The position numbers were made by a program, and so were the translations under genes. A stretch of 64,000 bases of DNA from JACCZX01 sp038216465 (lineage in GTDB: Bacteria; Pseudomonadota; Gammaproteobacteria; Burkholderiales; Burkholderiaceae_F): contig JBBQQC010000011.1 of the NCBI GenBank assembly GCA_038216465.1, forward strand, positions 32,676 through 96,675. The letters are read 5' to 3'. Positions 1 through 7,963 of the stretch are shown here, piece by piece; the first letter of the stretch is position 1, and each line of letters begins with the position of its first letter. Under the pieces are notes generated by a model. It saw only the letters and a program-made list of their open reading frames with translations, did not search any database and had not been told where the DNA came from.

Positions 1-947
1 AGCCCCGCCTGTTCCGGCAACCCGAACATCAGATTCATGTTCTGCACGGCTGCGCCGCTCGCGCCCTTGCCAAGATTGTCGAGGCGCGCTACCAGCAATG
101 CCTGCTCGTTGGCATCGTTGGCAAACACAAATACTTCAATCCGGTTGGTGCCGTTCAGTGCCTCAGGCTCGAGATACGCGCCGTCGCGCAGCGCCGAAGC
201 GTCGTTCAGCGGACGCACGGTGATGAACGGTTCATCGATGAAATGGTCGAGATAGGCAGCGTGCAACGCCGCACCGGTGACGCGCCCCGGCAGCTGCCCG
301 GTGTGTAGCGGGACCGACACCAGCATTCCGCGCATGAAGTCGCCAACATGCGGCGAAAATACCGGTGCGCGGTCGAGCAGGCCCATCGTCTGCATTTCCG
401 GCAGGTGCTTGTGCGCGAGGTTGAGGCCATACAGAACGATGCGTGCCGGCCGTCCCTCGGTGCGCTGATACGCCTCGATCAGCCGGCGCCCGCCACCCGA
501 GTAGCCCGACACGGCGTTGACGCTGACCAACGTGCTCGGCGGAAGAATTTCGCGTTCGCGTAGCGGGCGCAACAAAGCGATCGCACCGGTCGGGTAGCAG
601 CCTGGATTCGAAACGCGCTGTGCCGAAGCAATGGTCGCGCGCTGCGTACGCGTCATCTCGGCGAAACCGTAAACCCAGTCCGGCGCCGTGCGATGCGCAC
701 TGCTCGCGTCGATAAATCGCGTGGCGGCGTTACCCGCAAGCGCGACGGTTTCCCGCGCGGCATCGTCAGGAAGACAGAGGATCACCAGGTCAACAGCGTT
801 CAGAACACCGAGCTTTGCAGCGGCATCCTTGCGCTGCTCGGCGGGCAAGCTGACCAACTCGATGTCATGTCGCGCGGACAAGCGCTCGCGAATCTCCAGC
901 CCGGTCGTTCCGTGTTCCCCATCGATGAATACTTTCGGCTTTCCCAT
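1..947 (-). CDS. argC: N-acetyl-gamma-glutamyl-phosphate reductase, short (ArgC2) type, 3' end cut
   Basis: Reduces N-acetyl-glutamyl phosphate to the semialdehyde in arginine synthesis, in the cytosol. The reverse strand reads from ATG at 947 without a stop to the window edge (315 codons), so only a few C-terminal residues are likely missing. The N-terminus has the nucleotide-binding motif DGEHGTTG (residues 9-16). SNPGCYPTG carries the catalytic cysteine, C117. The short length and the DGEHGTTG variant match the ArgC2 subfamily rather than the longer classical ArgC. It is read away from the flavoprotein gene beside it, with a 19-base gap. Confidence 0.93.
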   Translation of the reverse strand, partial: MGKPKVFIDGEHGTTGLEIRERLSARHDIELVSLPAEQRKDAAAKLGVLNAVDLVILCLPDDAARETVALAGNAATRFIDASSAHRTAPDWVYGFAEMTRTQRATIASAQRVSNPGCYPTGAIALLRPLREREILPPSTLVSVNAVSGYSGGGRRLIEAYQRTEGRPARIVLYGLNLAHKHLPEMQTMGLLDRAPVFSPHVGDFMRGMLVSVPLHTGQLPGRVTGAALHAAYLDHFIDEPFITVRPLNDASALRDGAYLEPEALNGTNRIEVFVFANDANEQALLVARLDNLGKGASGAAVQNMNLMFGLPEQAG

Positions 948-966
948 GACTGCTCCGTGCAAGCGT

Positions 967-2031
967 CTACGCGTTGGCAAGATCCGCCTGCGTGGTAAAC
1001 GCATCGGCAAAGAACTCACTGTCCGGCAATCCGCATTGTCCAACGAAGTCGCGTCGCGCAGCGTTGATCATCGCCGGCGCACCGCACGCGTAAACCTGAA
1101 ACGCCGACAGGTCCGGCAGATCCCCCATCACCGCCTGGTGGACGAATCCGGCGCGGCCTTGCCACGCGTCCTCCGGCTGCGGCTCCGACAGCACCGGAAC
1201 GTAGCGAAAATTGGGCTGCTCGCGTGCCCACTGTTCAGGCAGCTCCGGCATATACAAGTCTGGCCTCGCACGTGCACCCCAGTACAAGTACACGTCGCGT
1301 GCCGGTTTGTCCGCTTCATTGCGGTTTATCCGCTTGTAGAACACGTGCTCGGCGATCGCCTTGACGGGAGCAAACCCGGTTCCGCCCGCAAGCAGCACGA
1401 TCGGCCGCGCGTTGTCCTCGCGCAGGAAAAACGTGCCGAGCGGCGCTTCGATGCGCAGGATGTCGCGCTCTTTTACCGGCGGCTCAACCGCACCGAACAG
1501 GTGGTCGGTAAATACGCCTCCCGGCGTGCGCCGTATATGGAGCTGGATCAGTTCGTCGGCATGCGGCGCGGTCGCAATCGAATACTGGCGCCGCGCGCCG
1601 TCCTTCAAGATGAAATCGAGGTATTGCCCGGCACGAAACTGCAGTCGCTCGTTGGCCGGCAGCTGCAGCGAGATCACCGCGATATCGGGTGCGGGCCATT
1701 CGATTTTTGCGATGCGTGCGGGCATCTTGCGAATCGGAATATCGCCGAATCCCGTCAGCTCGCGCGCCTCGATTACGACATCAGTCAGCGGTCGCGACGA
1801 GCAAAAAAGCGCAAACCCCTTGGCCTCGTCGTCCGCCGACAGCGCCGACGACGAGTGCGCGCGATGCACAAGTTGACCTTCGACCAGCTTGCCCCGGCAG
1901 GTGCCGCACGCGCCGTCCTTGCACCCGTACGGTAGGCCGACGCCGTTGCGCAGCGCCGCCTCGAGCACGGTCTCGTCATTTTCAACGCTGAAGGTGCGGC
2001 CGCTGGGACGGACCGTCACGCCAAAGCCCAT
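967..2031 (-). CDS. 2Fe-2S ferredoxin / ferredoxin-NAD(P)H reductase fusion protein
   Basis: A soluble electron-transfer flavoprotein of 354 residues. The N-terminal plant-type ferredoxin domain (about 1-95) has C37, C42, C45 and C77 as 2Fe-2S ligands. It is followed by an FAD-binding barrel (RQYSIAT) and an NAD-binding domain (GGTGFAPV). This layout is shared by CDP-6-deoxy-hexulose-3-reductase-like proteins and by reductase components of oxygenases. Database names often say 'CDP-6-deoxy-delta-3,4-glucoseen reductase', but no deoxysugar genes are nearby, so the substrate is unknown. The gene starts 7 bases after the DsrE-like gene and is probably co-transcribed with it. Confidence 0.85.
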   Translation of the reverse strand: MGFGVTVRPSGRTFSVENDETVLEAALRNGVGLPYGCKDGACGTCRGKLVEGQLVHRAHSSSALSADDEAKGFALFCSSRPLTDVVIEARELTGFGDIPIRKMPARIAKIEWPAPDIAVISLQLPANERLQFRAGQYLDFILKDGARRQYSIATAPHADELIQLHIRRTPGGVFTDHLFGAVEPPVKERDILRIEAPLGTFFLREDNARPIVLLAGGTGFAPVKAIAEHVFYKRINRNEADKPARDVYLYWGARARPDLYMPELPEQWAREQPNFRYVPVLSEPQPEDAWQGRAGFVHQAVMGDLPDLSAFQVYACGAPAMINAARRDFVGQCGLPDSEFFADAFTTQADLANA

Positions 2032-2038
2032 GCGGGTG

Positions 2039-2455
2039 CTAAGGCTTCAAATACGCGTAACCCTCGCGGCTTTGCAGTTGCGTGATTCGCTGCACGCCCG
2101 ACGGCGTGAAGGTCACTTCGGGAATGAACTGTTTTTCTTCGAGCTTGCGGTTTCGCAACGTGATCTTGCACACCTCGAACGCCACGCCCTGTGTTTTCAG
2201 ATCCTCGACGATCACGTTGTACGGATTCTTGTTGGCATCCTGCGCGCCGGTCATCAGAAAGTCGACGCCTTGCGCGTGCGCGACCACGACGATTTTTGCT
2301 GTCGGATCCACTTCAAGATGGTTGCGAATATTGCGCAGCCCATTGGTCGCCTGCGCCAGACCCTCGCCGAAGTGATAAACCACCTTGTCCTGAGCCAGCG
2401 CCGCGCACGAAAAGAGCGTGGCTGCGATGATGATCAATAGCCGCTGCTTCAACAT
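2039..2455 (-). CDS. Exported DsrE/DsrF-like protein
   Basis: A 138-residue protein with a classical signal peptide. A basic start (MLKQR) and hydrophobic stretch are followed by a likely cleavage after AALA at about residue 21. The mature part resembles the DsrE/F-like fold of sulfur-relay proteins, with alternating strands and a single cysteine in FEVCKITL. Periplasmic members of this family are common in proteobacteria and often sit by redox genes. Here it lies directly upstream of the ferredoxin-reductase gene, suggesting a shared but unknown redox role. The exact function cannot be read from the sequence. Confidence 0.7.
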   Translation of the reverse strand: MLKQRLLIIIAATLFSCAALAQDKVVYHFGEGLAQATNGLRNIRNHLEVDPTAKIVVVAHAQGVDFLMTGAQDANKNPYNVIVEDLKTQGVAFEVCKITLRNRKLEEKQFIPEVTFTPSGVQRITQLQSREGYAYLKP

Positions 2456-2512
2456 TCACTTTTCTCCCTGTGCCTGGTTTACATTAAACGAATCGGGTCG
2501 CACCCGAAGCGT

Positions 2513-2588
2513 TGGTGCCGCTGAGAGGAGTCGAACCTCCGACCTTCGCATTACGAATGCGCTGCTCTACCAACTGAGCTACAGCGGC
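2513..2588 (-). tRNA. tRNA-Thr (anticodon CGU)
   Basis: The reverse strand folds as a complete cloverleaf: acceptor stem GCCGCTG/CAGCGGC, D-arm with AGTTGGTA, anticodon loop TTCGTAA (CGT at 2553-2555), and T-loop TTCGACT. The CCA end is encoded (2513-2515). It closely matches the usual proteobacterial tRNA-Thr(CGU). Confidence 0.97.
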
Positions 2589-2612
2589 GGATGGTCACTG
2601 CAACGACCGCGA

Positions 2613-2618
2613 AGTATA
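2613..2618 (-). promoter_or_regulatory. Possible -10 box of tRNA-Thr
   Basis: On the reverse strand TATACT lies 24 bases before the first tRNA base, just past the queG stop codon. No good -35 box is visible at the normal spacing, so this is weak evidence. Confidence 0.3.
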
Positions 2619-2628
2619 AGGGCGACAG

Positions 2629-3735
2629 TCAGATCACCGGCTGCGCGACGTGCTGGTTCAGCGCCCAAGCCACGTGCTCGCGCACCAGCGCGCTCGAGTG
2701 ATCCGTCCGCCTACGCAACGCCGTCACGACTTCAGCAGAAAATGGCGCGTTTCCCAGCGCCACGGCAATATTGCGCAGCCAGCGCTCGTGGCCAATACGC
2801 CGGATCGCCGAGCCGGCGTGCCGCTCGTTGAACTCGGCTTCGTCCCATGCGAACAGCTCGATCAACGTGGTGCGGTCGAGTCCGTTGCGGACATCGAAAT
2901 CAGGGAGTCCGGCGTTGCGCGCAAATTTGTTCCACGGGCAGACGAGCTGACAATCGTCGCAGCCATAAACCCGGTTGCCGAGCAGAGGCCGCAGCTCGAC
3001 CGGAATCGATCCGCGGTGCTCGATCGTCAGGTACGAAATGCAGCGGCGCGCGTCGAGCTGGTACGGCGCGGTAATCGCCCGCGTCGGGCAGATGTCGATG
3101 CAGCGCGCGCAGGTGCCGCAGTGATCGCCGACCGTTTCGTCGATGGGCAGCGGTAGGTCGGTCAGGATCTCACCGAGGAAGAACATCGAGCCCACGTCCT
3201 GCGACAGCAGCAAGGTGTGCTTGCCGCGCCAACCCAACCCCGCCTTGCGCGCGATTTCGACTTCCAGCACCGGTGCCGAGTCGGTGGCAACGCGGTATCC
3301 AAGCTGGCCTACTTCGGATTCGATACGCGTGGCAAGCTTTTGCAACCGCTCGCGCAGCACTTTGTGATAGTCGCGGCCGCGCGCGTAAATCGAAACGACG
3401 GCGGCACCCGGTGTCGCGATTCGATCGAACTCGCGTTGCGCCCAAGCAACTTCAGTTTCCCGCGGCAGATAGTCCATGCGGGCGGCGATCACGCGCTGCG
3501 CGCCCGGCAACAGCAGCGCGGGATCGGCACGCAACGCGGCATGGCGCTGCAGATAATCCATATCGCCGTGCTTGCCGGCCGCCAGGAATGCATCGAGTTG
3601 TTGCGCGGCGGCCGCGACGTCGATATCAGTAATGCCGACCCGGGCAAAGCCGAGTTGCGTGCCCCATTCGCGAATCCGCGCGGCAAGATCAGTGAACTCG
3701 CGCGTATCGTGCGCAGCTTCTGACGGAACGCTCAT
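2629..3735 (-). CDS. queG: Epoxyqueuosine reductase
   Basis: Catalyses the last step of queuosine synthesis in tRNA, reducing epoxyqueuosine with cobalamin and two 4Fe-4S clusters. The 368-residue product has the N-terminal QueG domain, then ferredoxin-like cysteine motifs CGTCARCIDICP and CDDCQLVCPW, then a C-terminal HEAT-like extension. The frame stays open upstream of 3735, but homology begins at MSVPSEAAHD, so I chose ATG 3735. The start is only 6 bases from the start of divergent tsaE. Other queuosine genes (queA, tgt) lie about 14 kb away. Confidence 0.95.
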   Translation of the reverse strand: MSVPSEAAHDTREFTDLAARIREWGTQLGFARVGITDIDVAAAAQQLDAFLAAGKHGDMDYLQRHAALRADPALLLPGAQRVIAARMDYLPRETEVAWAQREFDRIATPGAAVVSIYARGRDYHKVLRERLQKLATRIESEVGQLGYRVATDSAPVLEVEIARKAGLGWRGKHTLLLSQDVGSMFFLGEILTDLPLPIDETVGDHCGTCARCIDICPTRAITAPYQLDARRCISYLTIEHRGSIPVELRPLLGNRVYGCDDCQLVCPWNKFARNAGLPDFDVRNGLDRTTLIELFAWDEAEFNERHAGSAIRRIGHERWLRNIAVALGNAPFSAEVVTALRRRTDHSSALVREHVAWALNQHVAQPVI

Positions 3736-3741
3736 CCAGCA

Positions 3742-4284
3742 TTGTCCAACACACTGTCCCTTGCTGACGCCGCAGCCACCGACGTGCTGGGCGGCGCGCT
3801 CGCGAGCGCGATGTGTGCGCATTGGGCGCGCATACGAGCGCAAGGTCTGCAACTGGACCTGTGCGGCGACCTCGGTGCGGGCAAATCGGCTCTGGTGCGC
3901 GCCACCCTGCGCGGGCTTGGCGTCAGCGGCGCCATAAAGAGCCCTACTTTTGCCCTGCTTGAACCTTATACGGTTTCGAGCTTAGACTTCTACCACTTTG
4001 ATTTTTATCGGCTTAAGAATCCTGCCGAGTTTGGAACTCTAGGATTTCGCGAGCTGTTCGGGTCGGGTCGAATTTGCGCCGTCGAATGGCCCGAACGAGC
4101 TGGAGCACGACTGCCGACTGCCGATATATCGATCGCGTTGAGCATCGATGGTGAGGGTCGGCTGGCAACGATCAATACAGCAAGCGAGCTGGGCAACGAA
4201 TGTCTATGCAGCGTGATGGAGGATATGCACAGAGCCGGCGGCGCTTCATTACCGCCGGTGCCGGCACGCTCGTTATTGCGTTGA
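3742..4284 (+). CDS. tsaE: tRNA threonylcarbamoyladenosine synthesis ATPase TsaE
   Basis: The ATPase subunit that works with TsaB and TsaD to place t6A37 on ANN-decoding tRNAs. It has a P-loop GDLGAGKS at about residues 42-49, followed by SPTFALL, HFDFYRL and EWPERA, all typical of TsaE. An in-frame stop at 3721 leaves TTG 3742 as the best start; CTG 3754 is the only near alternative. The 180-residue product is longer than usual because the frame runs 85 bases into amiC. No clear ribosome binding site is visible. Confidence 0.93.
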   Translation: MSNTLSLADAAATDVLGGALASAMCAHWARIRAQGLQLDLCGDLGAGKSALVRATLRGLGVSGAIKSPTFALLEPYTVSSLDFYHFDFYRLKNPAEFGTLGFRELFGSGRICAVEWPERAGARLPTADISIALSIDGEGRLATINTASELGNECLCSVMEDMHRAGGASLPPVPARSLLR

Positions 4285-5441
4285 CGCATCACGACATCGC
4301 GTCCGGTGCGACGCTGCTGGCAGTGCGCGTGTGGCCCGCCGAGGATTACACCCGCGTCACGCTCGAACACGATGGGCCGCTGACGTTCTCGCATTTCATG
4401 GTGCGCGACCCGCTGCGGCTGGTGGTCGAAATCGACGGCCTCGAGCTGACACCGACACTGAAGGAGCTGGTCGGCAAGGTCGAGGCAAACGATCCGTATA
4501 TCGCGCGGGTGCGAGTTGGCCAGAACCGGCCGAACGTCGCGCGCCTGGTGATCGAGCTGAAGGAAGACATCAAGCCGCAAGTGTTTTCGCTAGAGCCGGT
4601 GGGCCCGTATCAACATCGGCTGGTGATGGATCTGTATCCGCTCAATCCGCCCGATCCGCTGCTTGCATTGCTGCGCGAACAGGCAACGCGGACATTGCCG
4701 CAGAATCCGCGCCCGAAGCCGGCCGACGTTCAGCGCATCGTCACCGTTGCAATCGATCCGGGACACGGAGGCGAAGATCCCGGTGCTGTCGGACGCGGCG
4801 GTACCTTCGAGAAGACCGTCACCCTCGAAATCGGGCAGCGCTTGCGCGAAATGATCGCGGCCGAGCCGCAGATGCGGGTCGCAATGACGCGCGACGGCGA
4901 TTTCTTCGTCCCGCTGCGCACCCGCGTATCGAAGGCGCGCGCGGTCCAGGCCGACTTGTTCGTCTCGATTCATGCCGACGCCTGGATCCGGCCCGATGCG
5001 CATGGTTCGTCGGTATTTGCACTGTCCGAGAACGGCGCCTCGAGCAGCGCCGCGGCCTATATCGCAAAGAAGGAAAACAACGCCGATCGGATCGGTGGCA
5101 TCAACCTCGCGTCCAAAGACCGCCAGCTGCAACGCGTTTTGCTCGATCTGTCGACCACCGCGCAGATCAACGACAGCTTGAAGCTCGGCGGCGCGGTGCT
5201 GCGCGAGCTCGAGCGCATCAACCGACTGCACAAACCGAGGGTCGAACAGGCGGGGTTTGCCGTGCTAAAGGCGCCTGACATCCCATCGATCCTGGTCGAG
5301 ACCGCGTTCATCAGCAATCCCGACGAAGAAAAGCGGCTACGCGACGACGGCTATCAGGACCAGATGGCGCGGGCGATCCTGGCCGGCATCAAGCGTTACT
5401 TCGCGAAGAACCCGCCGCTGGCCCGCAATCCACTGACGTAG
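4200..5441 (+). CDS. amiC: Tat-exported N-acetylmuramoyl-L-alanine amidase
   Basis: A periplasmic zinc amidase that splits septal peptidoglycan during cell separation. Twin-arginine signal SRRRFITAGAG at residues 12-22. An AMIN targeting domain follows (about 40-150), then a C-terminal Amidase_3 domain with DPGHGG (H189), E204 in the GGTFEKT segment, SIHADA and ILVETAFISN as zinc and catalytic motifs. The length of 413 fits the AmiC/AmiB family. It overlaps tsaE by 85 bases; ATG 4206 is an alternative start. The tsaE-amidase-mutL order is conserved in proteobacteria, though here a dedA gene is inserted in reverse before mutL. Confidence 0.94.
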   Translation: MSMQRDGGYAQSRRRFITAGAGTLVIALTHHDIASGATLLAVRVWPAEDYTRVTLEHDGPLTFSHFMVRDPLRLVVEIDGLELTPTLKELVGKVEANDPYIARVRVGQNRPNVARLVIELKEDIKPQVFSLEPVGPYQHRLVMDLYPLNPPDPLLALLREQATRTLPQNPRPKPADVQRIVTVAIDPGHGGEDPGAVGRGGTFEKTVTLEIGQRLREMIAAEPQMRVAMTRDGDFFVPLRTRVSKARAVQADLFVSIHADAWIRPDAHGSSVFALSENGASSSAAAYIAKKENNADRIGGINLASKDRQLQRVLLDLSTTAQINDSLKLGGAVLRELERINRLHKPRVEQAGFAVLKAPDIPSILVETAFISNPDEEKRLRDDGYQDQMARAILAGIKRYFAKNPPLARNPLT

Positions 5442-5451
5442 GAGGAGAGGA

Positions 5452-6117
5452 TCACTTGGGATCGCGCGCCGGCCGGCGCATCAGCCGTATCAGCGCGGTC
5501 AACGCCAGCGGCCCGAGGGCCGCGGCAATACCGGTAACAAGAATGATTCCGAGGTTGTCTCGAACCAGCGGCATGTTGCCGAACAGGTAGCCGCCGTATA
5601 CCAGCGATACCACCCACACGCACGCACCCAGCACATTGAAGAACTGAAACTTTCGAAAGTTCATCAGCGATGCACCGGCTACCAGCGGCGCGAAAGAACG
5701 CACCACCGGAACGAAGCGCGCAATCATCACGGTCTTGCCGCCGTGCCGCTCGAAAAACACGTGCGTCTTCTTCAGTGCGACCTGATCGATCCAGCCGATG
5801 CTGCCGTCGTAGACCTTCTTCCCGAGCCATGCGCCGATGAAATAGTTCAGCGTATTGCCCAGCACCGCAGCAGCCGCGATGACGACCGCGAGCAGATGCA
5901 CATTCAATCCCTTGGCCTGCACCGCCGGCAGCGCTGAAATCGCACCGGCAACGAACAGCAGCGAGTCGCCGGGCAGAAACGCCAGCACGACCAGGCCGGT
6001 CTCCGAAAAAAAAATCGTAGCCAGCGTGACGTAGACGAGCAAGACGTTGCGCTCGAGGATCGACGCCAGGAAGCGATCGGTCGCCGTGAACAGGTCGAGC
6101 CAGTTAATGCCGTCCAT
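5452..6117 (-). CDS. DedA-family membrane protein
   Basis: An inner-membrane protein of the DedA/VTT (SNARE-associated) family, linked in other bacteria to undecaprenyl-phosphate or lipid recycling. It has several hydrophobic segments and the family motifs FSETGLVVLAFLPGDSLLF and a re-entrant ARFVPVVRSFAPLVAG stretch. The frame extends to an upstream ATG at 6147, but homology begins around MDGINWLDLF, so I start at 6117 (221 residues). It converges with amiC, with 10 bases between stops. Confidence 0.9.
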   Translation of the reverse strand: MDGINWLDLFTATDRFLASILERNVLLVYVTLATIFFSETGLVVLAFLPGDSLLFVAGAISALPAVQAKGLNVHLLAVVIAAAAVLGNTLNYFIGAWLGKKVYDGSIGWIDQVALKKTHVFFERHGGKTVMIARFVPVVRSFAPLVAGASLMNFRKFQFFNVLGACVWVVSLVYGGYLFGNMPLVRDNLGIILVTGIAAALGPLALTALIRLMRRPARDPK

Positions 6118-6214
6118 CGGAGCGATAGTGACAGCGCAGATGCGCAAAGCGGAGTGCGAGGCAGCGCGAGATCATACGTGAGCACAGCATCGCAAATGTT
6201 TCGTCCTGCATTCT

Positions 6215-6220
6215 TATAAT
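6215..6220 (+). promoter_or_regulatory. -10 box of mutL, placed so that the mRNA may be leaderless
   Basis: A perfect TATAAT ends 6 bases before the mutL ATG. A transcript starting the usual 6-8 bases downstream would begin at or beside the start codon. The -35 region is poor. Confidence 0.5.
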
Positions 6221-6226
6221 CCGGAC

Positions 6227-7963
6227 ATGAATGCCACCCTTCGTCGCGCAATCCGGCCTTTGACGGATGCGCTAGTCAGCCAAATTGCCGCCGGCGAAGT
6301 GGTCGAACGGCCGGCGTCGGTAATCAAGGAACTGCTCGAAAACAGCCTCGATGCCGGAGCGACACAGATCGACGTCCGGCTCGAGGCCGGCGGCATCAAG
6401 CGCATCGTGGTGGCCGACAACGGCGCGGGCATCCCGCGCGACGAGCTGCTGCTCGCACTCGCGCGACACGCCACCAGCAAGATCGCGAGCCTGGAAGAGC
6501 TGGAAAGCGTCGAGTCGCTCGGCTTTCGCGGCGAAGCGCTGGCGTCGATAGCGTCGGTAGCCGACGTATCCATCACGTCGCGCGTGTCCGACAGCGACAG
6601 CGCGTTTTGCGCGCGTACCGGACTCGAACGTGTCGAGCCGGCGGCCGGCTCGATCGGCACGCGCATCGAAGTGGCCGATCTGTTTCACAAGACGCCGGCG
6701 CGCCGCAAATTCCTGCGCAGCGAAGCCACCGAGCTCGCGCATTGCCTGACACAGGTCGAGCGCGCGGCGGCGGCGCACTCGGCGGTGGCGTTCACGGTCA
6801 CCCATCAGGGTCGGACTCTGTTCGCGCTGCCGCCGCAGAATGCGCGCGAGCGTGCACTGCGACTGATGCCCGAAGAGTTTGCGGCCGCGCGGCGCGAGGT
6901 CGAGCAGGATGCCGGCGCCGTGCGCGTACACGGGTGGGCCTGCGCGCCTACCGCCAGCCGGGCGCGTGCCGACGCTCAATATTTTTTCGTCAATGGCCGC
7001 TACGTGCGCGACAAGGTGCTGACGCACGCAGTGCGAGCGGCCTATGCCGACGTGCTGCACGGCGCGTCGCAGCCGATGTATTGCCTGTATCTGACGATCG
7101 ATCCGAAGCGCGTCGACGTCAACGTACACCCGACGAAGACCGAAGTGCGGTTTCGCGATTCATCCAGCGTGCATCAATTCGTGATGCACGCAGTGCAGGC
7201 CGCTCTGGCGCAATCGGTGCGGCCATCGCCGCCGGACGCTGTTGGAGTCGCGCTGGCGTACCGTCAAGCACCGGCGCATCAGACGGCGTTTGGCGTGGCG
7301 CAAAATGTGGCCGACTACCTGGCACTGCTCGCTGACCGGCCGGCGCCGGCGCTCCGTGACGACGCCGATGAACCGGCCGACGTGCCGCTCGGTTTCGCAG
7401 TCGCCCAGCTTTCCGGCATTTATATCCTGGCTCAAAACGAGCGCGGATTGATCATCGTGGATATGCACGCCGCGCACGAACGCATCGTGTACGAAAAGCT
7501 GAAACGTCAGCTCGATCAACGCCAGATTCCGCAACAGCGCCTGCTGATACCGCAGGTGTTCTCCGCTTCCGCCGTCGAGATCGCGACCGCAACCGAGCAC
7601 GGCGAACTGCTCGAGCAACTCGGTCTGGACGTTTCTCTGGCATCACCGACGCAGGTTGCATTGCGCGGCGTGCCGGCCCTGCTGTCGCAAGCCGACGGCG
7701 CGCAGCTGACGCGCGATGTGCTGCGCGACGTGCGCGAATACGGCGGCACGCGCGTGTTGACCGAGCATCGCAACGAATTGTTGTCGACGCTGGCGTGCCA
7801 CGGCGCGGTGCGTGCCAATCGCCGTCTGACGATCGACGAGATGAACGCTTTGCTGCGCGAGATGGAGGCGACCGAGCGCGCCGATCAATGCAACCACGGG
7901 CGCCCGACCTGGGTGCAGCTCGCGGTCGGAGACCTCGACAAGCTGTTCCTGCGCGGCCGATGA
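6227..7963 (+). CDS. mutL: DNA mismatch repair protein MutL, endonuclease type
   Basis: Links MutS mismatch recognition to strand removal. The N-terminal GHKL ATPase shows NSLDAGAT, DNGAGIPRDE and GFRGEALASI. A linker leads to the C-terminal dimer domain. Residues 412-423 read DMHAAHERIVYE, a close match to the DQHA(X)2E(X)4E metal site of MutL nucleases. CNHGRPT and ACHGAVR further on fit the other nuclease motifs. This matches bacteria without MutH, in which MutL itself nicks DNA. 578 residues. Overlaps the MFS gene by ATGA. Confidence 0.97.
   Translation: MNATLRRAIRPLTDALVSQIAAGEVVERPASVIKELLENSLDAGATQIDVRLEAGGIKRIVVADNGAGIPRDELLLALARHATSKIASLEELESVESLGFRGEALASIASVADVSITSRVSDSDSAFCARTGLERVEPAAGSIGTRIEVADLFHKTPARRKFLRSEATELAHCLTQVERAAAAHSAVAFTVTHQGRTLFALPPQNARERALRLMPEEFAAARREVEQDAGAVRVHGWACAPTASRARADAQYFFVNGRYVRDKVLTHAVRAAYADVLHGASQPMYCLYLTIDPKRVDVNVHPTKTEVRFRDSSSVHQFVMHAVQAALAQSVRPSPPDAVGVALAYRQAPAHQTAFGVAQNVADYLALLADRPAPALRDDADEPADVPLGFAVAQLSGIYILAQNERGLIIVDMHAAHERIVYEKLKRQLDQRQIPQQRLLIPQVFSASAVEIATATEHGELLEQLGLDVSLASPTQVALRGVPALLSQADGAQLTRDVLRDVREYGGTRVLTEHRNELLSTLACHGAVRANRRLTIDEMNALLREMEATERADQCNHGRPTWVQLAVGDLDKLFLRGR

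Noticed and set aside
688..1935. A 415-codon plus-strand open frame
   Set aside because: It covers the reverse of the ferredoxin-reductase gene and part of argC. It is Arg-rich with no recognisable motif.
4331..5278. A 315-codon frame inside amiC
   Set aside because: Shifted-frame shadow of a clearly recognised amidase.
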